Source of the DNA: QHCE01 sp038260095
Lineage (GTDB): Bacteria; Actinomycetota; Actinomycetes; Mycobacteriales; QHCE01
Reading direction: 5' to 3'
DNA: 8,846 bases
NCBI GenBank assembly: GCA_038260095.1
Contig: JBBSOC010000078.1
Coordinates: 1-8,846, forward strand
How positions within the stretch are numbered: position 1 is the stretch's first letter; every line of letters begins with the position of its first letter. The position numbers and the translations under genes were made by a program. The notes beneath the pieces were generated by a model. It ran no database searches, had not been told where the DNA came from, and was given only the letters and a program-made list of their open reading frames with translations. Of this stretch, positions 1 to 7,217 are shown one piece after another.

Positions 1-278
1 ACCCGTTGCCCTTCAGCGCCTGGCGATACGCTCATTCCCAGCAGAAATGTGGCCACGAACGCACCGAGCATGCCGATTACGACTGATTTTCGCCATCGGT
101 GTTTTCCACCCAGCACGGTGAATCCTCTGTGCAACAGTTTGCGGAAGCCAGAACGAGCCTGCGTGCCGGCCGGATTGCTCTGCAACAGCTGGGCGAACTG
201 CGCATTAGTGCCGCTGAGTGGGCTAACAATCAAGCGAGGTTGCGCACCATCTCGGTGGATAACTGTTATGCCGGCCAT
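1..278 (-). CDS. Bitopic membrane protein, N-terminal 92 residues only (runs off left edge)
   Basis: From the ATG at 278 the minus-strand frame stays open to the edge. It encodes about 63 polar residues starting MAGITVIHRDGAQPR, then a basic patch (GGKHRWRK, about 57-64), then one hydrophobic segment (about 65-84), then SPGAEGQR. By the positive-inside rule this is a cytoplasmic N-terminus, one membrane pass and an extracytoplasmic remainder. That layout suits several type IV secretion components, such as VirB8/TcpC-like assembly proteins or a membrane-anchored cell-wall hydrolase, but the visible part cannot decide between them. The frame is closed upstream by a TAG within the gap after the coupling protein. 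GTG and TTG codons before the ATG are alternative starts, and the nearest purine tract (GGGG) is weakly placed. Operon position supports a transfer function. Confidence 0.65.
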   Translation of the reverse strand, partial: MAGITVIHRDGAQPRLIVSPLSGTNAQFAQLLQSNPAGTQARSGFRKLLHRGFTVLGGKHRWRKSVVIGMLGAFVATFLLGMSVSPGAEGQR

Positions 279-415
279 GGTGGTGCTACCCCGACTTCCC
301 AACACAGCGGCGCTCGGCAGGCACTACTCCACGTGTCCATATCAACGTGTGCATGTCGCCCCCTGCTCGGATCAGGACACCGCCCAATGAGTTCAGAATC
401 AGTCTCGATCAGCAT
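266..415 (-). CDS. Possible 49-residue ORF coupled to the coupling-protein stop
   Basis: An ATG overlaps the coupling-protein stop as TGATG (ATG at 415-413) and opens a 49-codon frame ending in TAA at 268-266, just inside the start of the next gene (278). The product begins MLIETDSELIGRCPDP and is polar, with four Trp or so and several Cys in its second half. It has no membrane segment. The layout resembles the better-supported small gene at 7062-7217: stop/start overlap upstream and overlap downstream. Here, however, the amino-acid composition of the second half is less protein-like and the Shine-Dalgarno is poor. It may instead be a chance frame in a spacer of about 135 bases. No family is recognised. 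Confidence 0.35.
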   Translation of the reverse strand: MLIETDSELIGRCPDPSRGRHAHVDMDTWSSACRAPLCWEVGVAPPWPA

Positions 416-3003
416 CACTCTTGATCAGGTCGCCGGACAGGTCCCCAACCTGAGGCAAGTTTAGGGCCAGCTGGACGCTCTTGCTCAGCGGTGGCTTCAG
501 GGGGAGGGTTCGCGGCGCCGTAAGCACCAGCGTCATAGCTTGGCGACTGTCCGTAACTAGGCTGGCTGGCTGCACTGGGTTGGTAGAGCTGAGGAAGCGG
601 GCCACTCTGAGGTGGGGGCGCAGCGGGCTGAAACGTCGGGGGCGCCAGCTGCCGTGACTCGGCCTGCTGCGCCAGATAGGCCTGGGCATCCGGTGGTGTC
701 TCGTATGCAGCGGGGATCGCAGCTGGTGGATAGGCAGTTTCCGGTGCCGAACTAGAGCCCCAGCCCGATGGTCCCGGGAGCTGGTATGCCGCACGAGGGG
801 GTTCCTGACTTGGAGCAGTACCAGCAGCAGGGGCGCCCCACGTCTGCGGAGGTTGGCTTGGGGCGGTGGACTGCCAAGGCGGGTTCTGCTGCACAAAACC
901 CTGCTGGGCGGAGGCATTGGCGTAACCAGAGTTAGCCGCAGCGTAACCGTCATGCCCGTAAGCTGCTCCAGCTGGAAGTGCAGCCGCAGGCACCATTGCG
1001 CCACCAAAGGCCCCGCCACCAGCTCCGCCGCCTCCCCCACTTCCGCTGCCGCTACCGCCGCCGCCTGAATACGCACCGGCCCCGCCACCGCCATTACTAC
1101 CGGGTGGAGTTAACAAACCAGTCGACGTCAGCCCAGAGAAGGCATTCATCGGATTCTCTTCCGCTGCAATCACTTTACCGACCCGCGCTTGCCCAGCAGA
1201 GATTTCTTTAGCGTCCTTGCGCTTAAAGTATGGGGTCAGCTTGGCCTCGACTGGGCGGGCAGCACGCGCAATCACTACGGCGGTGCCAAATTCCAATGTC
1301 CGTAGCTCGTCCAGAGTGAGCACGCGTCGTTTCTGTTTGCTGTAGGACGTACTTCTGCCGCCAGAGCCTGTCGATACGCTCTTTGTCTTCTCGTCTACCT
1401 CACCGAGCAGTCGGGAGATGTCTTCAAGGTCGTTGACATAACCTGAACCACCCATTACCACTCGGATGGCCGCGGTGTCCCACATAACAGCCGCTTCATC
1501 GTTGCCCCACTTACCGCGCGCCTGACCTAACGACTGCAAATACACATGCAGCGCAATCGAGAAACCACCGGAGTCACCCATGTAACCCGGCAGATTCGGC
1601 ATGGGTGCGATATGGGCAACCTCGTTGAGCTCGACGGTAAGCGGCGGATCGATGCGACTGTTGGGCAACCGGCTCGCGATCTTGCGCACCTGGTCAAAAA
1701 TGTCTTCCATCATCGCTGTGACCAGCGGCGCGACGCTACCGTTCTTCTTTTCTTTCCCCAAAACATACAGGGTATTGCGGCCCTTGACGAAGGTCGCGAC
1801 GTCGAACACATCGCCCGGTCCTGGTGAACATGCGGCCAAGACTCGTGGATCTGCGAAGCAGTCCAATGCTCGTCGAACACCTGCCCACATGTTGCCTCGG
1901 GTTTCGCCGTCGGCCGAAGCTCCGCTCTCTAACTCACCAGCCCAGCCTTGCGGCGCCCGGCCAAGCGTTTCTTGCTTGCGTAAAATCTGGATCGGCTCCG
2001 GGTTAGTGGGCTGAGTCGACCAGCGCACCACATCGGTGATCGTGCGGCCCGAGGTAGCCGCGGCCAAGAAATAGCAGCGCAAGATAGCGGTAGCGACACC
2101 GGTCCAGTAGGACGCATTCTGAACGCCTTCGCCGACCCCGGCGCCGGCCACAAAAGCCGCCGCTCGGTTCAGCGCAACCAACGGTTCCTGACAACCATTC
2201 ACCGGCGACCAACGCAGCTGGCTAGGCCAGTTAGTCATGTCATTAGGGTCAAAAACCCAGACGTGACCTACCTTTTCGCGCAGCGAGACAGTAGCAGCGA
2301 ACATGTCAGCTCGCGTTGTGGTCGCTACACACGGACCAGGAGCGTCGATGATGTTGGGGATGCAAAAATGTACGTCTTTACCCTGCCGGGGCGGGGCCAC
2401 CACCAGCATGACGTCTTCCACTGAGCAGTAGAGCTTTCGGTGCGAACGAGTGTCTTTGCCCAGAAAGAAGCCGACATCTTGCGGGTTGATATTGTGCTTG
2501 CCCTTATAAGACGGCCGGACGGACTTGGCTTTTTTTATTACCGCTCTCGAGGACAGCAGCCTACGTATTTCACCACCGTCGGCAAAGCCCAGCCGGAATA
2601 TGCGATTCTCTCGCCGCCGGCGAAAGCGCATTGCGTACTGGCCGCCAAGAGTGAGCCCCCACGCTACGGGTGCGGCCAGAATCAAAAACAGGATGTACAC
2701 CACAGCGGCTGGACCCACGTCATCGCGAGCTGGCGCTGGCCAGGCAGCTGCCGGATCCCCCAAATTCGAGAACGTTTTGATGAAGATACGCACCGAATCG
2801 CTGGGGGCGGCGTTCGGCCAGTTACCGCCCCAGATCAGGCCAGAAAGCTGACCAGAGAACCAAAACAACAGGCTGAGTACAAATCCCACAATCAGGGCCG
2901 CCAGGATGACACCCGATATGATCCCGACCGCGACGCTGTCCATACCGGACCCCATACCGCCGTACTGCTGGTTTCCCATGTTCTGGCTGTTAGTGAGCCT
3001 CAC
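415..3003 (-). CDS. VirD4/TraG-like type IV coupling protein with atypical Walker motifs
   Basis: Coupling proteins are membrane-anchored hexameric ATPases that bring the relaxase-DNA complex to the secretion channel. This 862-residue protein has two N-terminal membrane segments (about 24-50 and 97-120). An ATPase domain follows, with APPRQGKD (203-210) as Walker A, a TTTRADMFAAT and VFDP region (228-253), LNEVAHIAPMPNLP (459-472) at the Walker B position, and YLQSLGQARGKWG (488-500). These fit the TraG/TraD/VirD4 family in order and spacing. Two key residues differ from the usual pattern: Asp210 replaces Ser/Thr in Walker A, and Asn460 replaces Asp in Walker B. From about 637 to the end the protein is low complexity, first Gly/Ser-rich and then Pro/Ala/Gln/Tyr-rich. 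I chose the GTG start at 3003 because AGAGGA lies nine bases upstream and it overlaps the previous stop as GTGA. The in-frame ATG at 2979 lacks a ribosome site. Confidence 0.92.
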   Translation of the reverse strand: MRLTNSQNMGNQQYGGMGSGMDSVAVGIISGVILAALIVGFVLSLLFWFSGQLSGLIWGGNWPNAAPSDSVRIFIKTFSNLGDPAAAWPAPARDDVGPAAVVYILFLILAAPVAWGLTLGGQYAMRFRRRRENRIFRLGFADGGEIRRLLSSRAVIKKAKSVRPSYKGKHNINPQDVGFFLGKDTRSHRKLYCSVEDVMLVVAPPRQGKDVHFCIPNIIDAPGPCVATTTRADMFAATVSLREKVGHVWVFDPNDMTNWPSQLRWSPVNGCQEPLVALNRAAAFVAGAGVGEGVQNASYWTGVATAILRCYFLAAATSGRTITDVVRWSTQPTNPEPIQILRKQETLGRAPQGWAGELESGASADGETRGNMWAGVRRALDCFADPRVLAACSPGPGDVFDVATFVKGRNTLYVLGKEKKNGSVAPLVTAMMEDIFDQVRKIASRLPNSRIDPPLTVELNEVAHIAPMPNLPGYMGDSGGFSIALHVYLQSLGQARGKWGNDEAAVMWDTAAIRVVMGGSGYVNDLEDISRLLGEVDEKTKSVSTGSGGRSTSYSKQKRRVLTLDELRTLEFGTAVVIARAARPVEAKLTPYFKRKDAKEISAGQARVGKVIAAEENPMNAFSGLTSTGLLTPPGSNGGGGAGAYSGGGGSGSGSGGGGGAGGGAFGGAMVPAAALPAGAAYGHDGYAAANSGYANASAQQGFVQQNPPWQSTAPSQPPQTWGAPAAGTAPSQEPPRAAYQLPGPSGWGSSSAPETAYPPAAIPAAYETPPDAQAYLAQQAESRQLAPPTFQPAAPPPQSGPLPQLYQPSAASQPSYGQSPSYDAGAYGAANPPPEATAEQERPAGPKLASGWGPVRRPDQE
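1000..1095. repeat. Gly/Ser-coding low-complexity tract in the coupling protein
   Basis: Residues 637-668 of the coupling protein are almost all Gly, Ser and Ala, encoded by ccN/gcN-rich triplets on the plus strand. The tract joins the ATPase domain to a Pro/Ala/Gln/Tyr-rich tail and is probably a disordered linker. Confidence 0.7.
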
Positions 3004-4664
3004 GATGCGCCGTCCTCTGCCGGAGATGTCTGGTGCGTATTAGGCGTAGCTAACCGAAGCGCACTAGATGCCACTGGTTGCACTAGTTCGGGGTTTGGAT
3101 CACGGCCTTCGCCACGCGCTCGATCCCATTCTGCCTTTGCCACGATCCAGACCACCTTGTCTTTCACTGAAAGCGTACTCGCGAGCGGGCCTTTAGGGAC
3201 CTCATCTAGTACGGTCACCCGAGAAACACATACCCATCCGGACCAGATGCCTGACTCATCGACCCATTCCACCTCGACACCCGGTGCGAAAGTATCTCGC
3301 TTAGGGCCCCGGCGCCGCCGAGTGATGCGCCGATCAGCCGCACCAGCGGCCGGCCAGAGCACAGTGCTCATGCGGTGAATGATGCGCTGTACCTGCCCAG
3401 TGGTGTACACCGCCGAGCCAAATGCGATCCGACGTGCCAGTAGCTCTGCGTCAATCAGCGTCAACGGGATCAGATCAGCTTTGGTCTCGCGGCTCTCTGT
3501 GGCTTGTCGCGGCGGAAGCGTTATCGCGATCGAAATCAGGCCGTGGTTGCCCTCGGGAAATGTTGAACCGCACATGGCGACTAGCGGCACAACTTCCACC
3601 CGCAGCGCGCGGGCCAGCGCCTGCGCCGTGCGGGCAATGTCGGTGAGTTCAGCATCAATGGAGGCGCCCTCCACCGTGACACGACGGCGCTCACTGGTGT
3701 TAACCACGATCCGCCCCAAACCGTCCACCGCGGTGATCTGAAACAGCCCCGTAGGTCCCACAACCAGTGCGTCCAACGTTGTGGCTGGATTATATTCGTC
3801 GGGCACGGCCAGCTGATATCGGCGGACAAAGCCGTTGCCAAGCTCCGCTAGGTGGCCATAGACCTCGTACTGTTCTTCGGTTGCCACCTGAAAAACGCGG
3901 CCCATTCGGGCTCGGCCGTTGAGCCGATCGTAGGCGGCGAGCAGCCACCCGGCTCGCCACGCCAAGTACAGGGCTATAGCCAGCCAGCCCCCGGCAAGCG
4001 CGAGGCGTGGCGCAAGGGCACCTGTCGCTAAAATCGCCGCCACATTTAAGAACCAGCACCCGAGAATGGTGATCCAGCTGCGGCGTGCCCGCATGAGCAC
4101 CGCGCAGACCCACACCGCGATACCGGTACCGATAATGGCTTCGTTTGAGGTAGCGGCGCGCACCAAAACCTCTTGCGCCGGAAGACCTGAGGCGGCGGCA
4201 AGTGAGATCAGCGGTGTGGTGATCAGCCACCACCCGATCGCAGCCGCCGTGGCCAACGCACTGCGATACCCCGTCCAGGCAATGAAAATCAAACCCAGCA
4301 GTAGCGCTATGAAAAACGCCGTAGAAAAGCCTTGGGCATTATTGATCCGCGCCACCACAATCAGGGCCGCCACACCCAGCAGCGCGATGGAGTAAATCCG
4401 GCGCAGATTACGTTTACGCGGACCGATCGGCTCCGGACGAATAGTGCGCGCAGTGGCAACACTGCGCCGCAGCGCCGCAGCAGCCGCCGGACCCGCACCA
4501 GCGATACCGCGCCATACGTTTCGAACCGCTGCTCGCAGCGCCGTCTTCACCCTACGAAGGGCTCGAACGGCGAGCTGTCGAGGCAGCTCCATGACAAGGC
4601 GATGCCGCCGCGCGCCACGCACAGCTCGGGAGGAACGACCTTGATGTGGGTTACGCTTGGTCAT
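3000..4664 (-). CDS. Multi-pass membrane protein with degenerate NERD-like domain
   Basis: This 554-residue protein has four parts. Residues 1-89 are a very basic, Arg-rich cytoplasmic N-terminus. Five or six membrane segments follow at about 90-107, 113-132, 137-158, 173-191, 197-219 and 221-245. A NERD-like domain spans about 251-430, and a small Trp/Val-rich C-terminal module spans 460-554. The NERD assignment rests on the LDALVVGPTGLFQI stretch (297-310) followed by a turn and a strand, matching the usual D-x(4)-GP-x-G-x-F-x-I-E-x-K pattern. Asp298 is kept, but the Glu and Lys positions are Thr311 and Val313, so nuclease activity is unlikely. The chosen start is the ATG at 4664, which has GAGGG four bases upstream and gives a 14-base overlap with the previous gene. 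Upstream in-frame ATGs fall in the previous gene's repeat. Position in the operon implies a role in conjugation, possibly scaffolding or DNA contact. The exact role is unknown. Confidence 0.8.
   Translation of the reverse strand: MTKRNPHQGRSSRAVRGARRHRLVMELPRQLAVRALRRVKTALRAAVRNVWRGIAGAGPAAAAALRRSVATARTIRPEPIGPRKRNLRRIYSIALLGVAALIVVARINNAQGFSTAFFIALLLGLIFIAWTGYRSALATAAAIGWWLITTPLISLAAASGLPAQEVLVRAATSNEAIIGTGIAVWVCAVLMRARRSWITILGCWFLNVAAILATGALAPRLALAGGWLAIALYLAWRAGWLLAAYDRLNGRARMGRVFQVATEEQYEVYGHLAELGNGFVRRYQLAVPDEYNPATTLDALVVGPTGLFQITAVDGLGRIVVNTSERRRVTVEGASIDAELTDIARTAQALARALRVEVVPLVAMCGSTFPEGNHGLISIAITLPPRQATESRETKADLIPLTLIDAELLARRIAFGSAVYTTGQVQRIIHRMSTVLWPAAGAADRRITRRRRGPKRDTFAPGVEVEWVDESGIWSGWVCVSRVTVLDEVPKGPLASTLSVKDKVVWIVAKAEWDRARGEGRDPNPELVQPVASSALRLATPNTHQTSPAEDGAS
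3013..3018 (-). promoter_or_regulatory. Shine-Dalgarno for the coupling protein GTG start
   Basis: AGAGGA on the minus strand lies nine bases before the GTG at 3003. It sits inside the end of the preceding gene and decides the GTG start over the internal ATG at 2979, which has no comparable site. Confidence 0.65.
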
Positions 4665-7062
4665 CGCGCCCTCGTTTACCCATACCTCGAGGTCCCGAAC
4701 GCGGCTGTCGACCCGGAGGTAACGATTGTGGCTGCGGTGAAGCGTGTTGCGGTTGGGCATGCTGTTGCGGTGAAGCGTGTTGCGGTTGGGCATGCTGTTG
4801 CCGCGCGTTGTAAACGTTCCCTCGATTCAATGCTCTGGGTGAGGCGTTCACCGCCCGGGGGCCCCCTGGGCCTGAACCGTTTACGGGATATCGGCCGGAA
4901 GTTCGGCCATCCGGGCGCGACCCAGGCGTGTAGTTTCGCTGCCGGCTGGAACGGGCGGCGTTGCGAGCCGCCGCTTGCTGATCGCGTGGCAGGATACGCT
5001 CCTGGGAGCCGTGATTCACTAAGCCGCCCGATCGGACACCGCTACCACCCGAGCCAGGATTGGCCCCGGCGCGAGTGGCGGCGGCTACCCGGTCGATAAT
5101 GGCCAGATCACGAGCGTCTTGCCACGTGTTTCGCATAGCGGATGCTCTGGTCGCCGACGAGCCCAAGCCACCACCTCCGCCGCCTCCTCCACCGCCGCCA
5201 AATCCCAGCGTAGACAGCGACGTCAACTTCTTGCGATAACTAGCACCACCCCCGGCAATGGCCAGAATCAACACCATCTGTAGCCACCACGGAACTCCCT
5301 CAGCGCCCAGAATCACCTGATACAGCGTGAGGAGTAGCGCGACGAACACTGCCATAGCGATCCGTTTGATGAACGTGCCTAAAAACAGCTCCATCCAGCG
5401 CAAGAACACCCGCATGCCGTACACCGGCACCAAACCAACTAAGAAAGCTAACGGTGCGACTAAAGCGAACAACACCGTAGCGATCTGTAGCACCAAATAG
5501 GTAAAAGCAATAGCGATCAGCATTCCACCAAACGCCCAGGAACCAACAACGGCCAGCACCGCTATACCGAAGCGCTCGCCACCTTTGCCTCCTGACCACA
5601 TGGACCACACGGTCTCGCTTTGCTTGGTGGGGTGAGCCAGGGAGTAGCCTTCTGTACCTTCGGGATTGAATGGGGTATCTTTACCTTTGTTATCACCTTT
5701 GTCATCTCGAATGACTAGACCCCAATCATCTTTAACCATTTTGTCACGATCCGCGACTTTAGCTTTGGCCTTATCTATCAATCCTGAGTCAGCAGCAGCG
5801 CCAGCACCAGTGTCCACTCCCTTAACATCAGCCCAGGTGAAGGCTTGCTGATCCAAGATCCGTGCGGCGAGTTTGCGCTTGTCGTCGGCGGTATTGCCCT
5901 GGCCATTCGTTGAACTTAGCGATCCAACCTCACCATTGGCCCACGGTATATACACCAGCGTGTTGTATACGCTTTCGGCCGTACAATCCACGGGTTTAAG
6001 CTGTATTGGTTTACCTTCAGCATTGGTGCATTCACTGCCACGAAGCGCGGTCATCACGCTGTTAGTAATGTCATTTACTTGCTGGTTACCCCACCGAATC
6101 CAGGGAATAGCGTTGTGGAAAAATAACACCGCAAAAGCGGAAACTGCGACCATAACCAGAAACTTGCTTAAAAAGTCCGCCATACCAAAACCCCGGAGAA
6201 TCGCGCGGTAGGCAAGTATGAGCGCGCCGATTACAATAGCCAGCGCGGCGAGGTTCGCGTAAATTTGCAGGTTCAGGCTATCGATTATCTGCTGCACAGG
6301 AGGCGGGTCTCCGCCCAAAAAGATATTGAGCAGCCCGCTATTGAACGTCTGCTGAAATATCACTATAGCGAGAACCGAAACGAGCTTGGCAAAATCGAAA
6401 ACAGCATTAGCGGCAAAGTTCGCGATATTTCCAGCCGAGAGGCAATCCAAAAAATAGGTATTCCATGTTGTCCCAGCGGCACCATACCTAGACCAGGTGG
6501 TACCGGCGTCGGTGTTGTAGCTCTCGAAAAATTGACTTTTGCTTCGGGCCGCCGAAAGGATACTTCCGCTCGCGCCAGTATCGGGCCGCTCCGGCGCCAT
6601 AGTGGTGCGATTGCACCAACTGTTGGGACTGATCGCGCTATCAACGATTCCTCGTAACCCATTGGCGATAAACGTCCCAATAGAGCTAACCGCGGCGTCA
6701 ATCGCGTCACAAGCAAACTTCAGCGGACCACAATCGATAGGGAAGGCGACCACCACCGATGCGGCACCTACTGGATCATTGTGGCGGGGCAGCACACTGA
6801 GATTACCTAGCAGCACGGCCAGGACTATCGCGACCAGCACAACGGCTGCCTTTGCTCGCCGGCCAAGCGTGGGTAGCAGCCAGCGCGCCGCTCGGCGCAA
6901 CCACGACACGGCACCTGAGGTCTGAGTCAACACGTAATCGGAGTGCAGCTCGGCGATAAAATCCGCGTTTGTGCCGACAAGGGCACAGACCCGTAGCGCA
7001 GGCGTCCGACGAGCATGCACGGGGGTAGTCCCGACAGGACTTGGCGATAGGTACTGGCTCAT
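4651..7062 (-). CDS. VirB6/TrbL-like conjugative transfer membrane protein, paralogue 2
   Basis: This 803-residue polytopic protein is paralogous to the gene at 7217-8846 and is also likely an inner-membrane component of the transfer channel. An N-terminal segment spans about 71-90. The conserved core carries segments near 217-241, 266-289, 298-317, 498-520, 521-548, 564-584 and 590-607. Between 320 and 497 is a polar domain with Cys345 and Cys360, the same spacing as in the paralogue, and with no Cys-free alternative visible. This suggests a disulfide and an extracytoplasmic location. After the last segment come eleven consecutive Gly (622-632) and then a basic, Arg/Gln/Pro-rich, probably disordered tail with a duplicated 11-residue repeat (755-776). 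The start is the ATG at 7062, overlapping the preceding stop as TGATG. Its Shine-Dalgarno is weak, so it is probably coupled. Its end overlaps the next gene by 14 bases. The VirB6/TrbL name comes from topology and context, since these families are poorly conserved in sequence. Confidence 0.85.
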   Translation of the reverse strand: MSQYLSPSPVGTTPVHARRTPALRVCALVGTNADFIAELHSDYVLTQTSGAVSWLRRAARWLLPTLGRRAKAAVVLVAIVLAVLLGNLSVLPRHNDPVGAASVVVAFPIDCGPLKFACDAIDAAVSSIGTFIANGLRGIVDSAISPNSWCNRTTMAPERPDTGASGSILSAARSKSQFFESYNTDAGTTWSRYGAAGTTWNTYFLDCLSAGNIANFAANAVFDFAKLVSVLAIVIFQQTFNSGLLNIFLGGDPPPVQQIIDSLNLQIYANLAALAIVIGALILAYRAILRGFGMADFLSKFLVMVAVSAFAVLFFHNAIPWIRWGNQQVNDITNSVMTALRGSECTNAEGKPIQLKPVDCTAESVYNTLVYIPWANGEVGSLSSTNGQGNTADDKRKLAARILDQQAFTWADVKGVDTGAGAAADSGLIDKAKAKVADRDKMVKDDWGLVIRDDKGDNKGKDTPFNPEGTEGYSLAHPTKQSETVWSMWSGGKGGERFGIAVLAVVGSWAFGGMLIAIAFTYLVLQIATVLFALVAPLAFLVGLVPVYGMRVFLRWMELFLGTFIKRIAMAVFVALLLTLYQVILGAEGVPWWLQMVLILAIAGGGASYRKKLTSLSTLGFGGGGGGGGGGGLGSSATRASAMRNTWQDARDLAIIDRVAAATRAGANPGSGGSGVRSGGLVNHGSQERILPRDQQAAARNAARSSRQRNYTPGSRPDGRTSGRYPVNGSGPGGPRAVNASPRALNRGNVYNARQQHAQPQHASPQQHAQPQHASPQPQSLPPGRQPRSGPRGMGKRGRDDQA
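4669..4673 (-). promoter_or_regulatory. Shine-Dalgarno for the NERD-like membrane protein
   Basis: GAGGG on the minus strand ends four bases before the ATG at 4664. It lies within the last codons of the upstream channel gene. It supports this start rather than the longer in-frame extension beginning in the tandem repeat. Confidence 0.6.
4733..4801. repeat. Tandem 33-bp repeat, two copies
   Basis: Positions 4733-4768 are identical to 4766-4801, giving two perfect copies of a 33-base unit plus three bases. On the minus strand this encodes two copies of QQHAQPQHASP (residues 755-776) in the tail of the second channel paralogue. Being a multiple of three, copy-number change would keep frame. The repeat also places two ATGs in the frame of the downstream gene, which falsely extend that gene. 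Confidence 0.9.
5167..5199. repeat. Polyglycine-coding simple repeat
   Basis: Eleven consecutive Gly codons (residues 622-632 of the second channel paralogue), a mixture of GGN codons read as ccN triplets on the plus strand. The tract links the last membrane segment to the basic tail and is probably a flexible linker prone to length variation. Confidence 0.7.
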
Positions 7063-7217
7063 CAGGTGTCCGATCGCTCGTAATACACGTACCCCGCTCC
7101 ATGGCGGGTTGATTCCCGCTTAGTGCCGGGTTCGCCATACAGCCGCGGTGCAATAGCACCAGCATAGGCGTAGTTCCGCGGTCCACTCGCTCCGTTTGCG
7201 GTAATTGTAGGTCTCAT
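7062..7217 (-). CDS. Small 51-residue protein nested between the two channel paralogues
   Basis: This short ORF fills the gap between the two large membrane-protein genes exactly. Its ATG (7217-7215) overlaps the upstream stop as TGATG, and its own TGA (7064-7062) overlaps the downstream ATG as TGATG. The protein starts MRPTITANGASG, is hydrophilic and basic (several Arg and Lys), and is rich in Gly and Tyr, ending near GAGYVYYERSDT. It has no membrane segment, signal peptide or Cys. I see only a weak purine tract before it, so translation is probably by coupling to the upstream gene. The perfect fit and double TGATG are strong evidence that it is translated. Without it, the operon would have an isolated gap of about 150 bases. 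Its function is unknown. A role as a small cytoplasmic partner of the flanking membrane proteins is only a guess. I recognise no family. Confidence 0.75.
   Translation of the reverse strand: MRPTITANGASGPRNYAYAGAIAPRLYGEPGTKRESTRHGAGYVYYERSDT

Noticed and set aside
49..464. Two plus-strand frames at the left edge (113 and 121 codons).
   Set aside because: They run opposite to a minus-strand frame with a clear membrane segment and good operon fit, and neither has motifs or a ribosome site.
399..1094. Minus-strand 231-codon frame rich in Arg, Pro and Leu.
   Set aside because: It is a frame-shifted reading of the coupling protein's low-complexity tail.
2440..3378. Plus-strand open frame of 312 codons.
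   Set aside because: It is antisense to the well-supported coupling protein and the preceding gene, with no family motif and shadow-like composition.
4665..4793. 43-residue N-terminal extension of the NERD-like membrane protein starting at 4793 (MPNRNTLHR repeats).
   Set aside because: It lies wholly inside the coding tail of the upstream gene, the ATGs come from that gene's tandem repeat, and the ATG at 4664 has a good Shine-Dalgarno.
4332..5099. Plus-strand open frame of 255 codons.
   Set aside because: It is antisense to two real genes, and its repeated VAVKRVAVGHA is the reverse reading of the 33-bp tandem repeat.
6803..7186. Minus-strand open frame of 127 codons across the junction of the small gene and the second paralogue.
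   Set aside because: It is out of frame with two overlapping genes that fit the TGATG pattern, and its Cys/Arg-rich composition is that of a shadow.
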